From positions 62,001-126,000 of the forward strand of contig BNBH01000012.1 in assembly GCA_014655195.1 (NCBI GenBank): a stretch of DNA of 64,000 nt, in the 5' to 3' direction. Positions 34,041 through 42,040 of this stretch are shown here, piece after piece; the first letter of the stretch is position 1, and each line of letters begins with the position of its first letter. The notes beneath the pieces are model-generated. The model worked only from the letters and a program-made list of their open reading frames with translations, was not told the origin of the DNA and did not search any database. The position numbers and the translations under genes are program-made. Source of the DNA: Streptomyces cellulosae. GTDB lineage: Bacteria > Actinomycetota > Actinomycetes > Streptomycetales > Streptomycetaceae.

Positions 34041-35237
34041 TCAGGCGGCCGTGGCGCCGTCCACGTCCACCACGGGGCGCACCCCGGCGGCCTCCCCGGG
34101 CTGCACGGCGGCGGGCCTGCGCAGCAGGAGCAGCGCCGCGTCGTCGTGCAGCCGGCCGCCCACATGGTCCAGCAGGTCCTCGTGCAGCGCGGCCAGCGTC
34201 CGGTCCGGCTCGTCGCACAGATGCCGGGTCAGCCCCTCGGTCAGGGGGTAGAAGGCGCGCTCGGCGTCCCGCGCCTCGGTGACGCCGTCGGTGTAGAGGA
34301 GCAGCTGGTCGCCGTCGCCGAAGGGCACCACCTGGAGGCGGGGGGAATGGTCCGACAGGGCGCGCAGTCCGAGCGGCGGCGCGGGGTGGTCGGTCTCGAC
34401 GGCCGTCACCTCGTCGCCGTGGATCAGCAGCGGGGGAGCGTGACCGCAGTTGACCATCTCCAGCCGCCCGGGCTCCGGGCAGCCGGCGACCACCGCGGTG
34501 ACGAAGTCGTCGCCGCCCAGGTTGCGCGCCAGGCTCCGCTCGATCCGGCACACCACGTCCAGCAGGTCCGGCTCGTCGTACGCCGCCTCCCGGAACACAC
34601 CCAGCACCAGCGCGGCCGTCCCTACGGCCGGCAGCCCCTTGCCCCGCACGTCGCCGACGATCATCCGCACGCCGTGCGGAGTGGGGACGAGGGCGTAGAG
34701 GTCGCCGCCGATCCGGGCCTCGGCGGCGGCCGCGCTGTAGCGCACCGCCACCTGGAACGGGCCGACCCTCTCCGGCACCGGCTGGAGCAGCGCGTGCTGC
34801 GCGGTCTCCGCGACGGAGCGCACGGCGGCCAGCACCCGCTCGCGGCGTTCCCGCAGCGCGCTGGCGAGGGCGCTCGCCAGGGTGACGGTCACCAGGGCGG
34901 CCAGCACGACGGCCAGGTGCGGGACGGCCATGTCGTGCCGGTAGGCGATGCTCGCGCCGAGCAGGATGGCCAGGGCGCCCACGCCCAGCACCCCGCGGGG
35001 CCGGCTGGTGGCGGCGGCCAGGGCGGGACCGGTGGCGAGCAGCGGCAGCCAGATCCGGCCGGTGCCGGCCGCCATGTCGATGGACACGATGATGACCAGG
35101 ATCACCACGGGCAGCGCCGGCGTCTCGGCGACCCGGTGCGCGCAGGCCCGGGTGCGGGGCGATCGGAGGCACGCAAGTCCGCGCGGGTACGGCCGTACGG
35201 GCGAGCGGTCGCGTCCATGCTGACGGGCGTGACTCAT
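34041..35237 (-). CDS. Membrane-anchored PP2C/SpoIIE-type serine phosphatase
   Basis: 398 residues. About four membrane helices (residues 40-125) precede a SpoIIE domain with the metal-binding motifs GGDLYALVPTPHGVRMIVGD (first Asp), VRGKGLPA, then LLLYTDGVTEARD and LHDDAALLLLRR. Such proteins act in partner-switching control of sigma factors by dephosphorylating anti-anti-sigma factors. No kinase or STAS gene is adjacent, so its partner is unknown. The sensor part is only a membrane region, without PAS or GAF. Confidence 0.88.
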   Translation of the reverse strand: MSHARQHGRDRSPVRPYPRGLACLRSPRTRACAHRVAETPALPVVILVIIVSIDMAAGTGRIWLPLLATGPALAAATSRPRGVLGVGALAILLGASIAYRHDMAVPHLAVVLAALVTVTLASALASALRERRERVLAAVRSVAETAQHALLQPVPERVGPFQVAVRYSAAAAEARIGGDLYALVPTPHGVRMIVGDVRGKGLPAVGTAALVLGVFREAAYDEPDLLDVVCRIERSLARNLGGDDFVTAVVAGCPEPGRLEMVNCGHAPPLLIHGDEVTAVETDHPAPPLGLRALSDHSPRLQVVPFGDGDQLLLYTDGVTEARDAERAFYPLTEGLTRHLCDEPDRTLAALHEDLLDHVGGRLHDDAALLLLRRPAAVQPGEAAGVRPVVDVDGATAA

Positions 35238-35328
35238 GTGCTGTCGGGTTCCTCACCTGTGCGCGTGTCCGGATTGCGTGCTTCTTCAAGCAAAGGTGAT
35301 GGTGCCCGGCATCACAAGAACGCGGTTT

Positions 35329-36081
35329 TCACATAGTGAGTGACAGGCTGCGGGTGACCCGGTGGGCGGTCGGCAGCAGCCGCTCGCGGACCTCGTCGAT
35401 CCGGTCGAGCCGGGTGCGCGGCATGGACACGCCGATGGAGCCCAGGGTGCCCCCGCTGTACACCGGCACCGCCACGCACACCGTGCCCAGCGCGTACTCC
35501 TCCAGGTCCGTCACGGCCGGGGCGAGGGGCGTCGACTCCAGCCGGCGGATCAGCTCCACCGGGGTGGTGACCGTGTGCGGGGTGAGGTCGTTCAGCGTGT
35601 GCCGGGACAGGTACTCCTTGCGGGACTCGTCATCCAGCTCCCGCAGCACGGCCTTGCCGAGCGCGGTGGCGTGGCCGGCGTCCTCGAACCCCACCCACAG
35701 GTCGACGCGCGGGGTGCGCGGTCCGTCCACGATCTCGGAGACCCGGATCTCGCCGTCCTCGTAGAAGGTGAGGTAGGCGGCGCTGTCCAGCTCGTCGCGC
35801 AGCGCGGAGAGGGCGGGCCGGACCCGGGCGAGCAGCGCCTGGCTGCGGCCGCCGGAGTACAGGGTCTGCAGCCGGTCGCCCAGGACGAAGCTGCCGTCGT
35901 CGAGTTTCCGCAGGTAGCCGTCGTGCACCAGGGTGCGCAGCAGATGGTAGGCGGTGCCCAGGGGCAGTCCGGTCTCCCGCGCCAGCTGCTTGGCCGGCGC
36001 GCCCGTCTCGTGCGCGCTCGCCGCCTCCAGCAGCCGGAAGGCCCGCTGCACGGAGGAGATGAGCGTCGGGCTCGCACCCAT
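35329..36081 (-). CDS. IclR-family transcriptional regulator
   Basis: 250 residues. An N-terminal winged helix (LISSVQRAFRLLEAASAHE; GLPLGTAYHLLRTLVHDGYL) is followed by the IclR effector domain (DGPRTPRVDLWVGFEDAGHA, then TALGKAVLREL). ATG 36081 is chosen because relatives begin MGASPTLISS; a GTG 18 nt earlier is possible. It could control nearby sugar genes, but no operator assigns it. The next gene remnants upstream are separated by a strong terminator. Confidence 0.88.
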   Translation of the reverse strand: MGASPTLISSVQRAFRLLEAASAHETGAPAKQLARETGLPLGTAYHLLRTLVHDGYLRKLDDGSFVLGDRLQTLYSGGRSQALLARVRPALSALRDELDSAAYLTFYEDGEIRVSEIVDGPRTPRVDLWVGFEDAGHATALGKAVLRELDDESRKEYLSRHTLNDLTPHTVTTPVELIRRLESTPLAPAVTDLEEYALGTVCVAVPVYSGGTLGSIGVSMPRTRLDRIDEVRERLLPTAHRVTRSLSLTM

Positions 36082-36117
36082 GCGTCCAGCGTGCGCCACC
36101 CGTCCGCCGACGGCAAG

Positions 36118-36151
36118 GGAAGCCCCCGCTCCATTTGGAACGGGGGCTTCC
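36118..36151 (-). terminator. Strong bidirectional-type hairpin
   Basis: GGAAGCCCCCG / CGGGGGCTTCC, an 11-bp perfect stem whose 12-nt loop contains TCCA/TGGA and can extend the pairing. It lies about 30 nt past the minus-strand fragment ending at 36181, as expected for that gene's original terminator. Confidence 0.8.
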
Positions 36152-36180
36152 GAGCGCTGTGCGGGGACACGGCCGGCAGG

Positions 36181-36438
36181 TCAGCCGTCCTGCCCGTTTG
36201 CCGCGGCCGGCCGGTCGCTGAGCGCCACGTCGAAGACGTGCATCACTCCCCGGTCGGTGCTCCGCGGCAGCACGACGGCCGCCATCCGCTTCGCCGGGTC
36301 CAGCGCCACGGGCCGCGTCCCGAACACCTTGGTCTGCGGGCGCACCGGAAGGTCAGGGCGCGGGCACCTCGTCCACGAACGATGTGCCCGCGGCGCGGTA
36401 CGCGTCGATCCGCGCCGCGACCTGAGCGGGTGTCAGCA
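36181..36438 (-). pseudogene. C-terminal remnant of an unidentified gene, frameshifted
   Basis: On the minus strand, LTPAQVAARIDAYRAAGTSF then VDEVPAP is followed, in another frame, by DLPVRPQTKVFGTRPVALDP then MHVFDVALSD and a stop. Removing one T at about 36351 joins them into one peptide of about 85 residues. The pattern of a C-terminal VALDPAKR...AVVLP...MHVF strand reminds me of large secreted enzymes with beta-sandwich ends, but I cannot name the family. The 5' part is missing: the fragment is cut at about 36439, exactly where the GntR fragment begins. Confidence 0.6.
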
Positions 36439-36439
36439 C

Positions 36440-37147
36440 CTACGCCCGACCGTGCGGGCTGCGGTCGACGAACTCGTCGTCGCTGGGCTGCTGGTGCGCG
36501 GGCACGGCCGGGGCATGTTCGTCGCCGCCGAGAAGATCACCCAGGAACTCGTCCCTGAGCACGGCTCGTTGACCGTGCCGCAGGCCAAGGGCGCGTGGAC
36601 CAGCCGCATCCTCGAGTTCCGCACCCTCCCGGCCGGCGCCCGCGTGGGCCGCAGACTGCGGATGTCACCGGCCGCCGGAATCCGGTACGCGGCCCGGCTG
36701 CGGCTGGTGGACGGCGCCCCGATGGCCATCGAGCACCTGCATCTCCCCGCCGCTCTGGTGCCCGGCCTCACCGAGGCGGAGCTCGAACAGGGCGACCTCT
36801 ACGAGCACTTCCGTGCCCGGCACGGCGTGCGGGTCAGCGAGGCCGTGCAGTCCGTCGAGCCGACCGTGGTGACCCGCGCGGAGGCGGAACTGCTCGACGT
36901 GCCCGAGCTGTCGCCGGCCCTCCTGTTCGAGCGCCTCACCACCGACACCGAGGGGCGTCCGGTGGAGTACGTCCACTCCGTCCACCGGGGCGACCGCTAC
37001 CGCATCGTCTCCCGGCTCGCCCTGAACCCCGCCGCCCCGCGCGCGAGCGAGGCGCAGGGCGATCACCACCCCGGATTCCCGTCCGGCGACCTCACCTCCC
37101 GCGGCCCGGTCACCTTCTCGGCGCACGGCGTCGTCCAGCACGGCTGA
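36440..37147 (+). pseudogene. GntR/UTRA-family regulator lacking its N-terminal half-HTH
   Basis: The frame from 36440 reads LRPTVRAAVDELVVAGLLVR then GHGRGMFVA, which is the second half of a GntR winged helix. A complete UTRA effector domain follows (ARVGRRLRMSPAAGIRYAAR through VEYVHSVHRGDRYRIVSRLA). The first half of the helix-turn-helix and any start codon with a ribosome site are missing. The joint to the minus-strand fragment looks like a deletion breakpoint. About 235 codons remain; the product cannot bind DNA normally. Confidence 0.75.
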
Positions 37148-37213
37148 GCCACACCCCGGGGCGCGCCGGCGCGAGATGTGGAACCTTCTCCTCCCCAATG
37201 TGTGCTTGAACCG

Positions 37214-37259
37214 TTGACAGGTCCATACCAGCGGGGGACTCTCCTTGAGAGCGCTCTCA
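37214..37259 (+). promoter_or_regulatory. Promoter/operator of the GH64 gene
   Basis: A good -35 TTGACA is at 37214-37219, but no clear -10 follows. TGAGAGCGCTCTCA at 37246-37259 is a perfect 14-bp palindrome, two symmetric changes from the CebR box TGGGAGCGCTCCCA, so a LacI-family repressor is expected to bind. Confidence 0.7.
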
Positions 37260-37345
37260 CACCCGTAGTCGGCCACTCGTCGAGCTCTCACACCCGTAGT
37301 CGGCCACTCGTCGAGCTCTCACACCCGTAGTCGGCCACTCGTCGA
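37253..37345 (+). repeat. 31-bp repeat, three copies, in the GH64 leader
   Basis: The unit begins GCTCTCACACCCGTAGTCGG and ends CCACTCGTCGA, with starts at 37253, 37284 and 37315 and no differences between copies. The first copy overlaps the right half of the LacI-type operator, so each copy repeats the half-site GCTCTCA. The last ends 13 nt before the GH64 start codon, with the ribosome site between. Confidence 0.93.
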
Positions 37346-37358
37346 ACGGAGAACGACC

Positions 37359-38564
37359 ATGCTGCGCACCCTCAGACGCCGGGTCACCGCCGTGGCTCTG
37401 GGCATCGCCACCGCGCTGGGCGGCGGCTGGCTCGCCGCCGGGGTCCCGTCCCCCGCGCACGCCGCGGTCCCGGCCACCATCCCGCTCACCATCACGAACA
37501 ACTCGGGCCGCGCCGAGCAGATCCACATCTACAACCTGGGCACCGAGCTGTCGTCCGGCCGGCAGGGCTGGGCCGACGCGAGCGGCGCCTTCCACCCCTG
37601 GCCCGCGGGCGGCAACCCGCCGACCCCCGCGCCCGACGCCTCCATCCCGGGCCCGGCGCCCGGCCAGTCCACCACCATCCAGATGCCCAAGTTCTCCGGC
37701 CGCATCTACTTCTCCTACGGCCGCAAGATGGAGTTCCGGCTCACCACCGGCGGCCTGGTGCAGCCCGCCGTGCAGAACCCCACCGACCCCAACCGCGACA
37801 TCCTCTTCAACTGGTCCGAGTACACGCTCAACGACTCCGGACTGTGGATCAACAGCACCCAGGTCGACATGTTCTCCGCGCCCTACACGGTCGGCGTGCG
37901 GCGCGGTGACGGCTCCACGCTGACCGCCGGCAAACTGCGCCCCGGCGGGTACAACGGCGTGTTCAACTCGCTCAGAGCACAGGGCGGCGGCTGGGGGAAC
38001 CTCGTCCAGACCCGCTCCGACGGCACCGTGCTGCGCGCCCTGTCCCCGCTCTACGGGGTGGAGACCGGCGCCCTCCCGGCGTCCGTCATGGACGACTACA
38101 TCAACCGCGTCTGGGACAAGTACACGGGCACGGACCTGATCGTCACGCCGTTCACCGACCGTCCCGACGTCCGGTACACCGGCCGGGTCTCCGGCGGCAT
38201 GCTGCGCTTCAGGGACGGCTCCGGCAACGAGGTCACCGCCTTCCAGAAGCCGGACGCCTCGTCCGTCTTCGGCTGCCACCGCCTCCTCGACGCCCCCAAC
38301 GACCAGGTGCGCGGCCCCATCTCGCGCACCCTCTGCGCGGGCTTCAACCGCACCACCCTGCTCACCAACCCGAACCAGCCCGACCGGAGCGCGGCCGGCT
38401 TCTACCAGGACCCGGTCACCAACCACTACGCGCGCATCGTCCACGCGCACATGGCCGACGGGAAGGCGTACGCCTTCGCCTTCGACGACGTCGGCGCCCA
38501 CGAGTCGCTCGTCCACGACGGCGACCCGCGCGGGGCGTCCCTGACGCTCGACCCGCTGGACTGA
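37359..38564 (+). CDS. Secreted GH64 endo-beta-1,3-glucanase
   Basis: 401 residues. A signal peptide ends near PAHAAVP. The GH64 fold follows; Glu154 (FNWSEYTLND) and Asp170 (WINSTQVDMF) fall at the catalytic positions that I recall for the laminaripentaose-producing enzyme of Streptomyces matensis. It would release laminari-oligosaccharides from beta-1,3-glucan such as fungal walls. There is no extra binding domain. The start ATG has ACGGAGAACGACC upstream. Control is probably through the CebR-like palindrome. It is monocistronic with a strong terminator. Confidence 0.92.
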   Translation: MLRTLRRRVTAVALGIATALGGGWLAAGVPSPAHAAVPATIPLTITNNSGRAEQIHIYNLGTELSSGRQGWADASGAFHPWPAGGNPPTPAPDASIPGPAPGQSTTIQMPKFSGRIYFSYGRKMEFRLTTGGLVQPAVQNPTDPNRDILFNWSEYTLNDSGLWINSTQVDMFSAPYTVGVRRGDGSTLTAGKLRPGGYNGVFNSLRAQGGGWGNLVQTRSDGTVLRALSPLYGVETGALPASVMDDYINRVWDKYTGTDLIVTPFTDRPDVRYTGRVSGGMLRFRDGSGNEVTAFQKPDASSVFGCHRLLDAPNDQVRGPISRTLCAGFNRTTLLTNPNQPDRSAAGFYQDPVTNHYARIVHAHMADGKAYAFAFDDVGAHESLVHDGDPRGASLTLDPLD

Positions 38565-38576
38565 CCGCACCTCCCC

Positions 38577-38614
38577 GCGCCGTGTCCGGCCGGACCTCCG
38601 GCCGGACACGGCGC
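38577..38614 (+). terminator. Strong hairpin terminator after the GH64 gene
   Basis: A perfect inverted repeat with 18-nt arms (GCGCCGTGTCCGGCCGGA) separated by 2 nt, 12 nt beyond the stop. Confidence 0.9.
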
Positions 38615-38677
38615 ACCTGACGCACCGTCGGCGGACGTCCCTTGTGTCCCGCGATCACCACGGGCGCGCGGGCACCA

Positions 38678-38683
38678 TAGGGT
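38678..38683 (+). promoter_or_regulatory. Putative -10 of a leaderless AI-2E-family gene
   Basis: TAGGGT lies 7 nt before the ATG at 38691 and no ribosome site is visible, so transcription probably starts at the ATG. Confidence 0.5.
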
Positions 38684-38690
38684 TGCCACC

Positions 38691-39917
38691 ATGTCTGCCT
38701 CGCTGAACGCCGGTAAAACGAGCGCCGCGCTGCGCACCTCGGCACGCATCTCGGGGGAACTGCTGCTGGTCCTGGTGGCCACCGGGGTGGCCCTCTGGCT
38801 GCTGGGCCGGATGTGGTCGGTGGTCTGGCCCCTGATAGTCGGCCTGCTGCTCACCACGCTCACCTGGCCCCCGACCCGCTGGCTGCTGCGGCGCGGACTG
38901 CGCCCCGCGGTCGCCGCCTCCCTGGTGACCGTGCTGTTCCTGCTGGTCGGCGCGGGCACCGTGGCACTCATCGCCGTGCCTGTCGCCTCGGAGGCCGGCG
39001 AACTCGGCGACGGCGTCGTCGAGGGCGTGGAGAAGCTGCGAGAGTGGGCCGAGGGCCCGCCGCTGAACATCGACGACGCCCAGATCACCGGCGCCTTCGA
39101 CGCCGCGACCGCCCGCCTCCAGGACAGCGCCGGGTCCATCGCCACCACCGCCGTCACCGGCGTGAGCACCGTCTTCAGCGGCATCGTCACCGCCGTCCTG
39201 GCGCTCTTCCTGATGTTCTTCTTCCTCAAGGACGGGCCGCGTTTCCTGCCGTGGCTGCGCCGCCAGCTCCCCGGCCGGCTCGCCACCGACGTGCCGGCCG
39301 TCGCCGCGCGCTGCTGGAACACCCTCGGCGCGTTCGTGCGGTCGCAGGCGCTCGTCGGCCTGATCGACGCCGTGCTGATCGGCCTCGGCCTGTGGATCCT
39401 CGGCGTGCCGCTGGTCCTGCCGCTCGCGGTGCTGACGTTCGTGTCCGCGTTCGTGCCCATCGTCGGCGCCCTGTTCGCCGGACTGGTCGCCGTGCTGATC
39501 GCGCTGGTGTCCAACGGCTTCATGGACGCGCTGCTGGTGCTGGTCCTCATCGTGGTGGTGCAGCAGCTCGAGGGCAACGTCTTCCAGCCGATGATCCAGA
39601 GCCGCGGCCTCGGTCTGCACGCGGCGGTCGTCCTGCTGGCGGTGACCCTGGGCGGCAGCCTCGCCGGCATCGTCGGCAGCCTGCTCGCCGTGCCGGCCGC
39701 CGCGCTCGTCGCGGTCGTCTGGAACTACCTGCGCGAACAGCTCACCGACCCGCCGGCGCCCCAGCCCCCGGCCCCGTCGTCGCCCGGACCTCCGGAGCCG
39801 TCCGCGCCGGAGCCGTCCGCGCCGGAACCGTCCGCGCCGGAACCGTCCGCGCCGGAGCCCTCGGCGCCGCGGCCTTCCGCGCCGCAGTCCCCTGCGCCCG
39901 GCGCCCCCGCCGCCTGA
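38691..39917 (+). CDS. AI-2E family (PF01594) membrane protein
   Basis: 408 residues. The membrane core (about 20-350) shows the family pattern: paired N-terminal helices, a soluble segment (EAGELGDGVVEGVEKLREWA), then helices with FFFLKDGPRF, SAFVPIVGALFAG and the conserved VQQLEGNVFQPMIQSR. Family members export small molecules or serve as Na+/H+ antiporters; few have the quorum-signal role the name suggests. The C-terminal 55 residues are a Pro/Ala/Ser/Glu tail with repeated EPSAP units, probably disordered and cytoplasmic. Likely leaderless. Confidence 0.88.
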   Translation: MSASLNAGKTSAALRTSARISGELLLVLVATGVALWLLGRMWSVVWPLIVGLLLTTLTWPPTRWLLRRGLRPAVAASLVTVLFLLVGAGTVALIAVPVASEAGELGDGVVEGVEKLREWAEGPPLNIDDAQITGAFDAATARLQDSAGSIATTAVTGVSTVFSGIVTAVLALFLMFFFLKDGPRFLPWLRRQLPGRLATDVPAVAARCWNTLGAFVRSQALVGLIDAVLIGLGLWILGVPLVLPLAVLTFVSAFVPIVGALFAGLVAVLIALVSNGFMDALLVLVLIVVVQQLEGNVFQPMIQSRGLGLHAAVVLLAVTLGGSLAGIVGSLLAVPAAALVAVVWNYLREQLTDPPAPQPPAPSSPGPPEPSAPEPSAPEPSAPEPSAPEPSAPRPSAPQSPAPGAPAA

Positions 39918-39945
39918 CCGCCCTCCGACCCCCCGGGAAGCTTCC

Positions 39946-40221
39946 GTGACGTACGACCTCACCGCCCTGCGCGCCGGCATCCCCGCGCTGGCCGCCGGCA
40001 CCGCCCACTTCGACGGCCCCGGCGGCACCCAGACGCCGCGCCCCGTCATCGAGGCGATCGCCGACGCCCTGGCGCGCCCGCTGTCCAACCGGGGCAGCCT
40101 GCTCCCCGGCGAGCGCCACGCCGACACCCTCGTCGTCGAGGCACGCCAGGCCCTGGCCGACCTGCTCGGCGCCGACCCGGCGGGGATCGTCTTCGGCCGC
40201 AGCGCCACCCAGCTCACCTAC
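39946..40221 (+). pseudogene. Cysteine-desulfurase-like gene, 5' part (interrupted by IS)
   Basis: 92 codons from a GTG start, with the N-terminus of a class-V aminotransferase-fold protein: AHFDGPGGTQTPRPVIEAIA, then LLGADPAGIVFGRSATQLTY. At 40221 it is cut between codons by the IS200/IS605-type element. The frame then runs only two codons into the element before a stop. The remainder lies at 42041-42985. Joining both parts gives a full 406-residue protein of the cysteine-desulfurase-like family (PLP enzyme). It starts 28 nt after the AI-2E gene and may be co-transcribed with it. Confidence 0.92.
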
Positions 40222-40341
40222 CGCTGATCTTGCGAGAGTGCCCCGGTCTTCAGGCCGGGGGTGAATCGCATCTCAAGACTGCTCTGACCGCGGCCGTGGG
40301 CACGGGTCCGCACTGTCCACCCGGGCCACGGCTGGCCGCGC

Positions 40342-40770
40342 TCAGTCCGGGCGCTTCTGCTGCGCGATGTAGTCCTTGACCGCCTGGAGCGGTGCACCGC
40401 CGCACGAGCCCGCGAAATACGAAGGCGACCAGAACCGGCCGTGCATGATCGCCCGGTTGCCCCGGCCGGTGAACTCCGCGCGCAGACGGCGGGACGAGAC
40501 GCCCTTGAGGCTGTTGACCAGGCTGGCGAGTGCGACTTTCGGCGGGTAGTGCACAAGCAGGTGGACGTGGTCGGTCTCGCCGTTGAACTCCTTCAGCTCC
40601 GCGCCGAAGTCCTCGCAGACCTTGCGCATGACCTCTTCGCAGCGCGTCAGCATCTCGTCGTTCATCACTCCGCGCCGGTACTTCGTGATGAATACCAAGT
40701 GTGCATGGAGGTGGTAAACGACTGTTCGACCCCTGCGGATATCGGGGTTTGGTTCCCATCGTGGTGACAT
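40342..40770 (-). CDS. tnpA: TnpA, Y1-HUH transposase of the IS200/IS605 family
   Basis: 142 residues. The HUH metal motif is His68-Val-His70 in ETDHVHLLVHYPP and the catalytic tyrosine is Tyr134 in LQAVKDYIAQQ. YHLHAHLVFITKYRRGVM near the N-terminus is typical. The enzyme works as a dimer on single-stranded DNA: it recognises the hairpins at the element ends and excises and inserts a circular single strand next to a 4-5 nt target. No frameshift or missing residue is seen, so the element may be mobile. It is divergent from tnpB with 23 nt between starts. Confidence 0.95.
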   Translation of the reverse strand: MSPRWEPNPDIRRGRTVVYHLHAHLVFITKYRRGVMNDEMLTRCEEVMRKVCEDFGAELKEFNGETDHVHLLVHYPPKVALASLVNSLKGVSSRRLRAEFTGRGNRAIMHGRFWSPSYFAGSCGGAPLQAVKDYIAQQKRPD

Positions 40771-40793
40771 GGGCCAATGGTAGAGTGATCGTT

Positions 40794-42023
40794 GTGCAGC
40801 TCCGGTACAGCTTCCGCGTTTACCCGAGCGCCGGTCAGCGCAGCGCGTTGGCGAGGGCGTTCGGGTGTGCGCGCGTCGTCTTCAACGACGCGTTGCGCGT
40901 CCGCGAGGAGGCCCGCGCAGCGGGGCTGCCGTTCGTCACCTCGGCGGAGCTGTCCAAGCACCTCACCGCCGTCAAGAAGACCCCGGAGCGGGCCTGGCTC
41001 GGCGAGGTGTCGGCGGTGATCCTCCAGCAGTCCCTGCGGGACCTGGACACCGCGTACCGGAACTTCTTCGACGGGCTGAAGGGCAAGCGCCCGCGCATGG
41101 GAGCCCCGCGCTTGAAGTCGAAGCGGGACAACCGGCAGTCTATCCGCTTCACCGCGAACGCGGCCTGGCGGATCACGCCGGGCGGGAAACTGCGCCTGCC
41201 GAAGATCGGCGACCTCAAGGTCAAGTGGTCCCGCACACTGCCGTCCACCCCGACCACCGTGACCGTGTTCAGGGACGCGGCCGGCCGGTACTTCGCGAGC
41301 TTCGTCGTCGAGACGGACGCCTCCGAGGTCCTTCCGGAGACGACGCCTGAGGTGGGCATCGACCTCGGCCTCGGGCACTTCGCGGTCCTCTCAGACGGCA
41401 CGAAGGCCGACAGCCCGCGCTTCCTGCGACGGGCCGAGAAGCGCCTCAAGAAGACGCAACGCGCCCTCTCCCGCACGGAGAAGGGCTCCCGCAACCGGAA
41501 CAAGGCCAGGCTGAAGGTCGCCCGCGCTCACGCGCGAGTGGCCGACGCACGCCGCGAGTTCCACCACCAGCTCTCGACGAGGATCATCCGCGAAAACCAA
41601 GCGGTTGCCGTCGAGGACCTGGCGGTGAAAGGACTCGCCCGCACGCGCCTGGCCAAGTCGGTACACGACGCCGGATGGTCGGCGTTCGTGACCATGCTGG
41701 AGTACAAGTCCGCCCGGTACGGGCGGACCTTCGTGAAGATCGGCCGGTTCGAGCCGACCTCCCAGGTGTGCTCGCGGTGCGGCGTCAAAGACGGACCCAA
41801 GCCCCTCAACGTCCGCGAGTGGACGTGCAAGGAGTGCGGAGCCGTCCTGGACCGGGACATCAACGCGGCGGTCAACGTCGCCAAGGCCGCCGGACTGGCG
41901 GTATCAGCCTGTGGAGCGCAGGTAAGACCGGGACTCGTCCCGGCACCGCGCAGCGAAGCAGGAACCCACCCGAAGCGGCCCACACAGCCCGTGTGGGAGC
42001 AGGCGGGAATCCCGGGCCTTTAG
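40794..42023 (+). CDS. tnpB: TnpB RNA-guided nuclease of the IS605-type element
   Basis: 409 residues. An N-terminal WED/REC-like region begins VQLRYSFRVYPSAGQ. The RuvC parts carry Asp190 (VGIDLGLGHF), Glu274 (VAVEDLAVKGL) and Asp353/Asp355 (LDRDINAAVNV). The zinc finger is CSRCG...CKECG (Cys326, 329, 345, 348). All catalytic residues seem intact. TnpB proteins use an RNA read from the right end of the element to cut DNA beside a short flank equal to the insertion target. GTG 40794 is chosen to match family N-termini; another GTG lies 9 nt upstream. Confidence 0.94.
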   Translation: MQLRYSFRVYPSAGQRSALARAFGCARVVFNDALRVREEARAAGLPFVTSAELSKHLTAVKKTPERAWLGEVSAVILQQSLRDLDTAYRNFFDGLKGKRPRMGAPRLKSKRDNRQSIRFTANAAWRITPGGKLRLPKIGDLKVKWSRTLPSTPTTVTVFRDAAGRYFASFVVETDASEVLPETTPEVGIDLGLGHFAVLSDGTKADSPRFLRRAEKRLKKTQRALSRTEKGSRNRNKARLKVARAHARVADARREFHHQLSTRIIRENQAVAVEDLAVKGLARTRLAKSVHDAGWSAFVTMLEYKSARYGRTFVKIGRFEPTSQVCSRCGVKDGPKPLNVREWTCKECGAVLDRDINAAVNVAKAAGLAVSACGAQVRPGLVPAPRSEAGTHPKRPTQPVWEQAGIPGL

Positions 42024-42040
42024 GCCTGGGAGGATGTCAA
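41880..42040 (+). ncRNA. Predicted omega/reRNA scaffold at the right end of the IS element
   Basis: By analogy with ISDra2 and related elements, the guide RNA overlaps the 3' end of tnpB and the right-end hairpin and ends at the element border (AGGATGTCAA). The first bases beyond the border, GACATGGCCCGCACCCTCGC at 42041-42060, would be the guide. The 5' boundary is a guess. No expression data. Confidence 0.6.

Larger units (their letters stand above)
40222..42040. mobile_element. IS200/IS605-family element (1,819 bp) with divergent tnpA and tnpB
   Basis: The borders are set by the interrupted host gene: removal of 40222-42040 restores an open frame reading QLTY|DMARTL. There is no target duplication and no terminal inverted repeat, as expected for this family. 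The left end carries an imperfect palindrome CCCCGG/CCGGGG at about 40240-40260. The right end carries CCCGGGCCT/AGGCCTGGG at about 42011-42030, then AGGATGTCAA. tnpA lies on the minus strand and tnpB on the plus strand, the IS605 layout. Both look intact. Confidence 0.95.

Noticed and set aside
34041..36081. SpoIIE phosphatase and IclR gene as part of the sugar operon
   Set aside because: Both are on the opposite strand and the phosphatase has no metabolic link. No shared operator was found, so they are kept separate.
37253..37345. Possible CRISPR or attachment-site repeats before the GH64 gene
   Set aside because: Perfect head-to-tail units with no spacers, no integrase or cas gene nearby.
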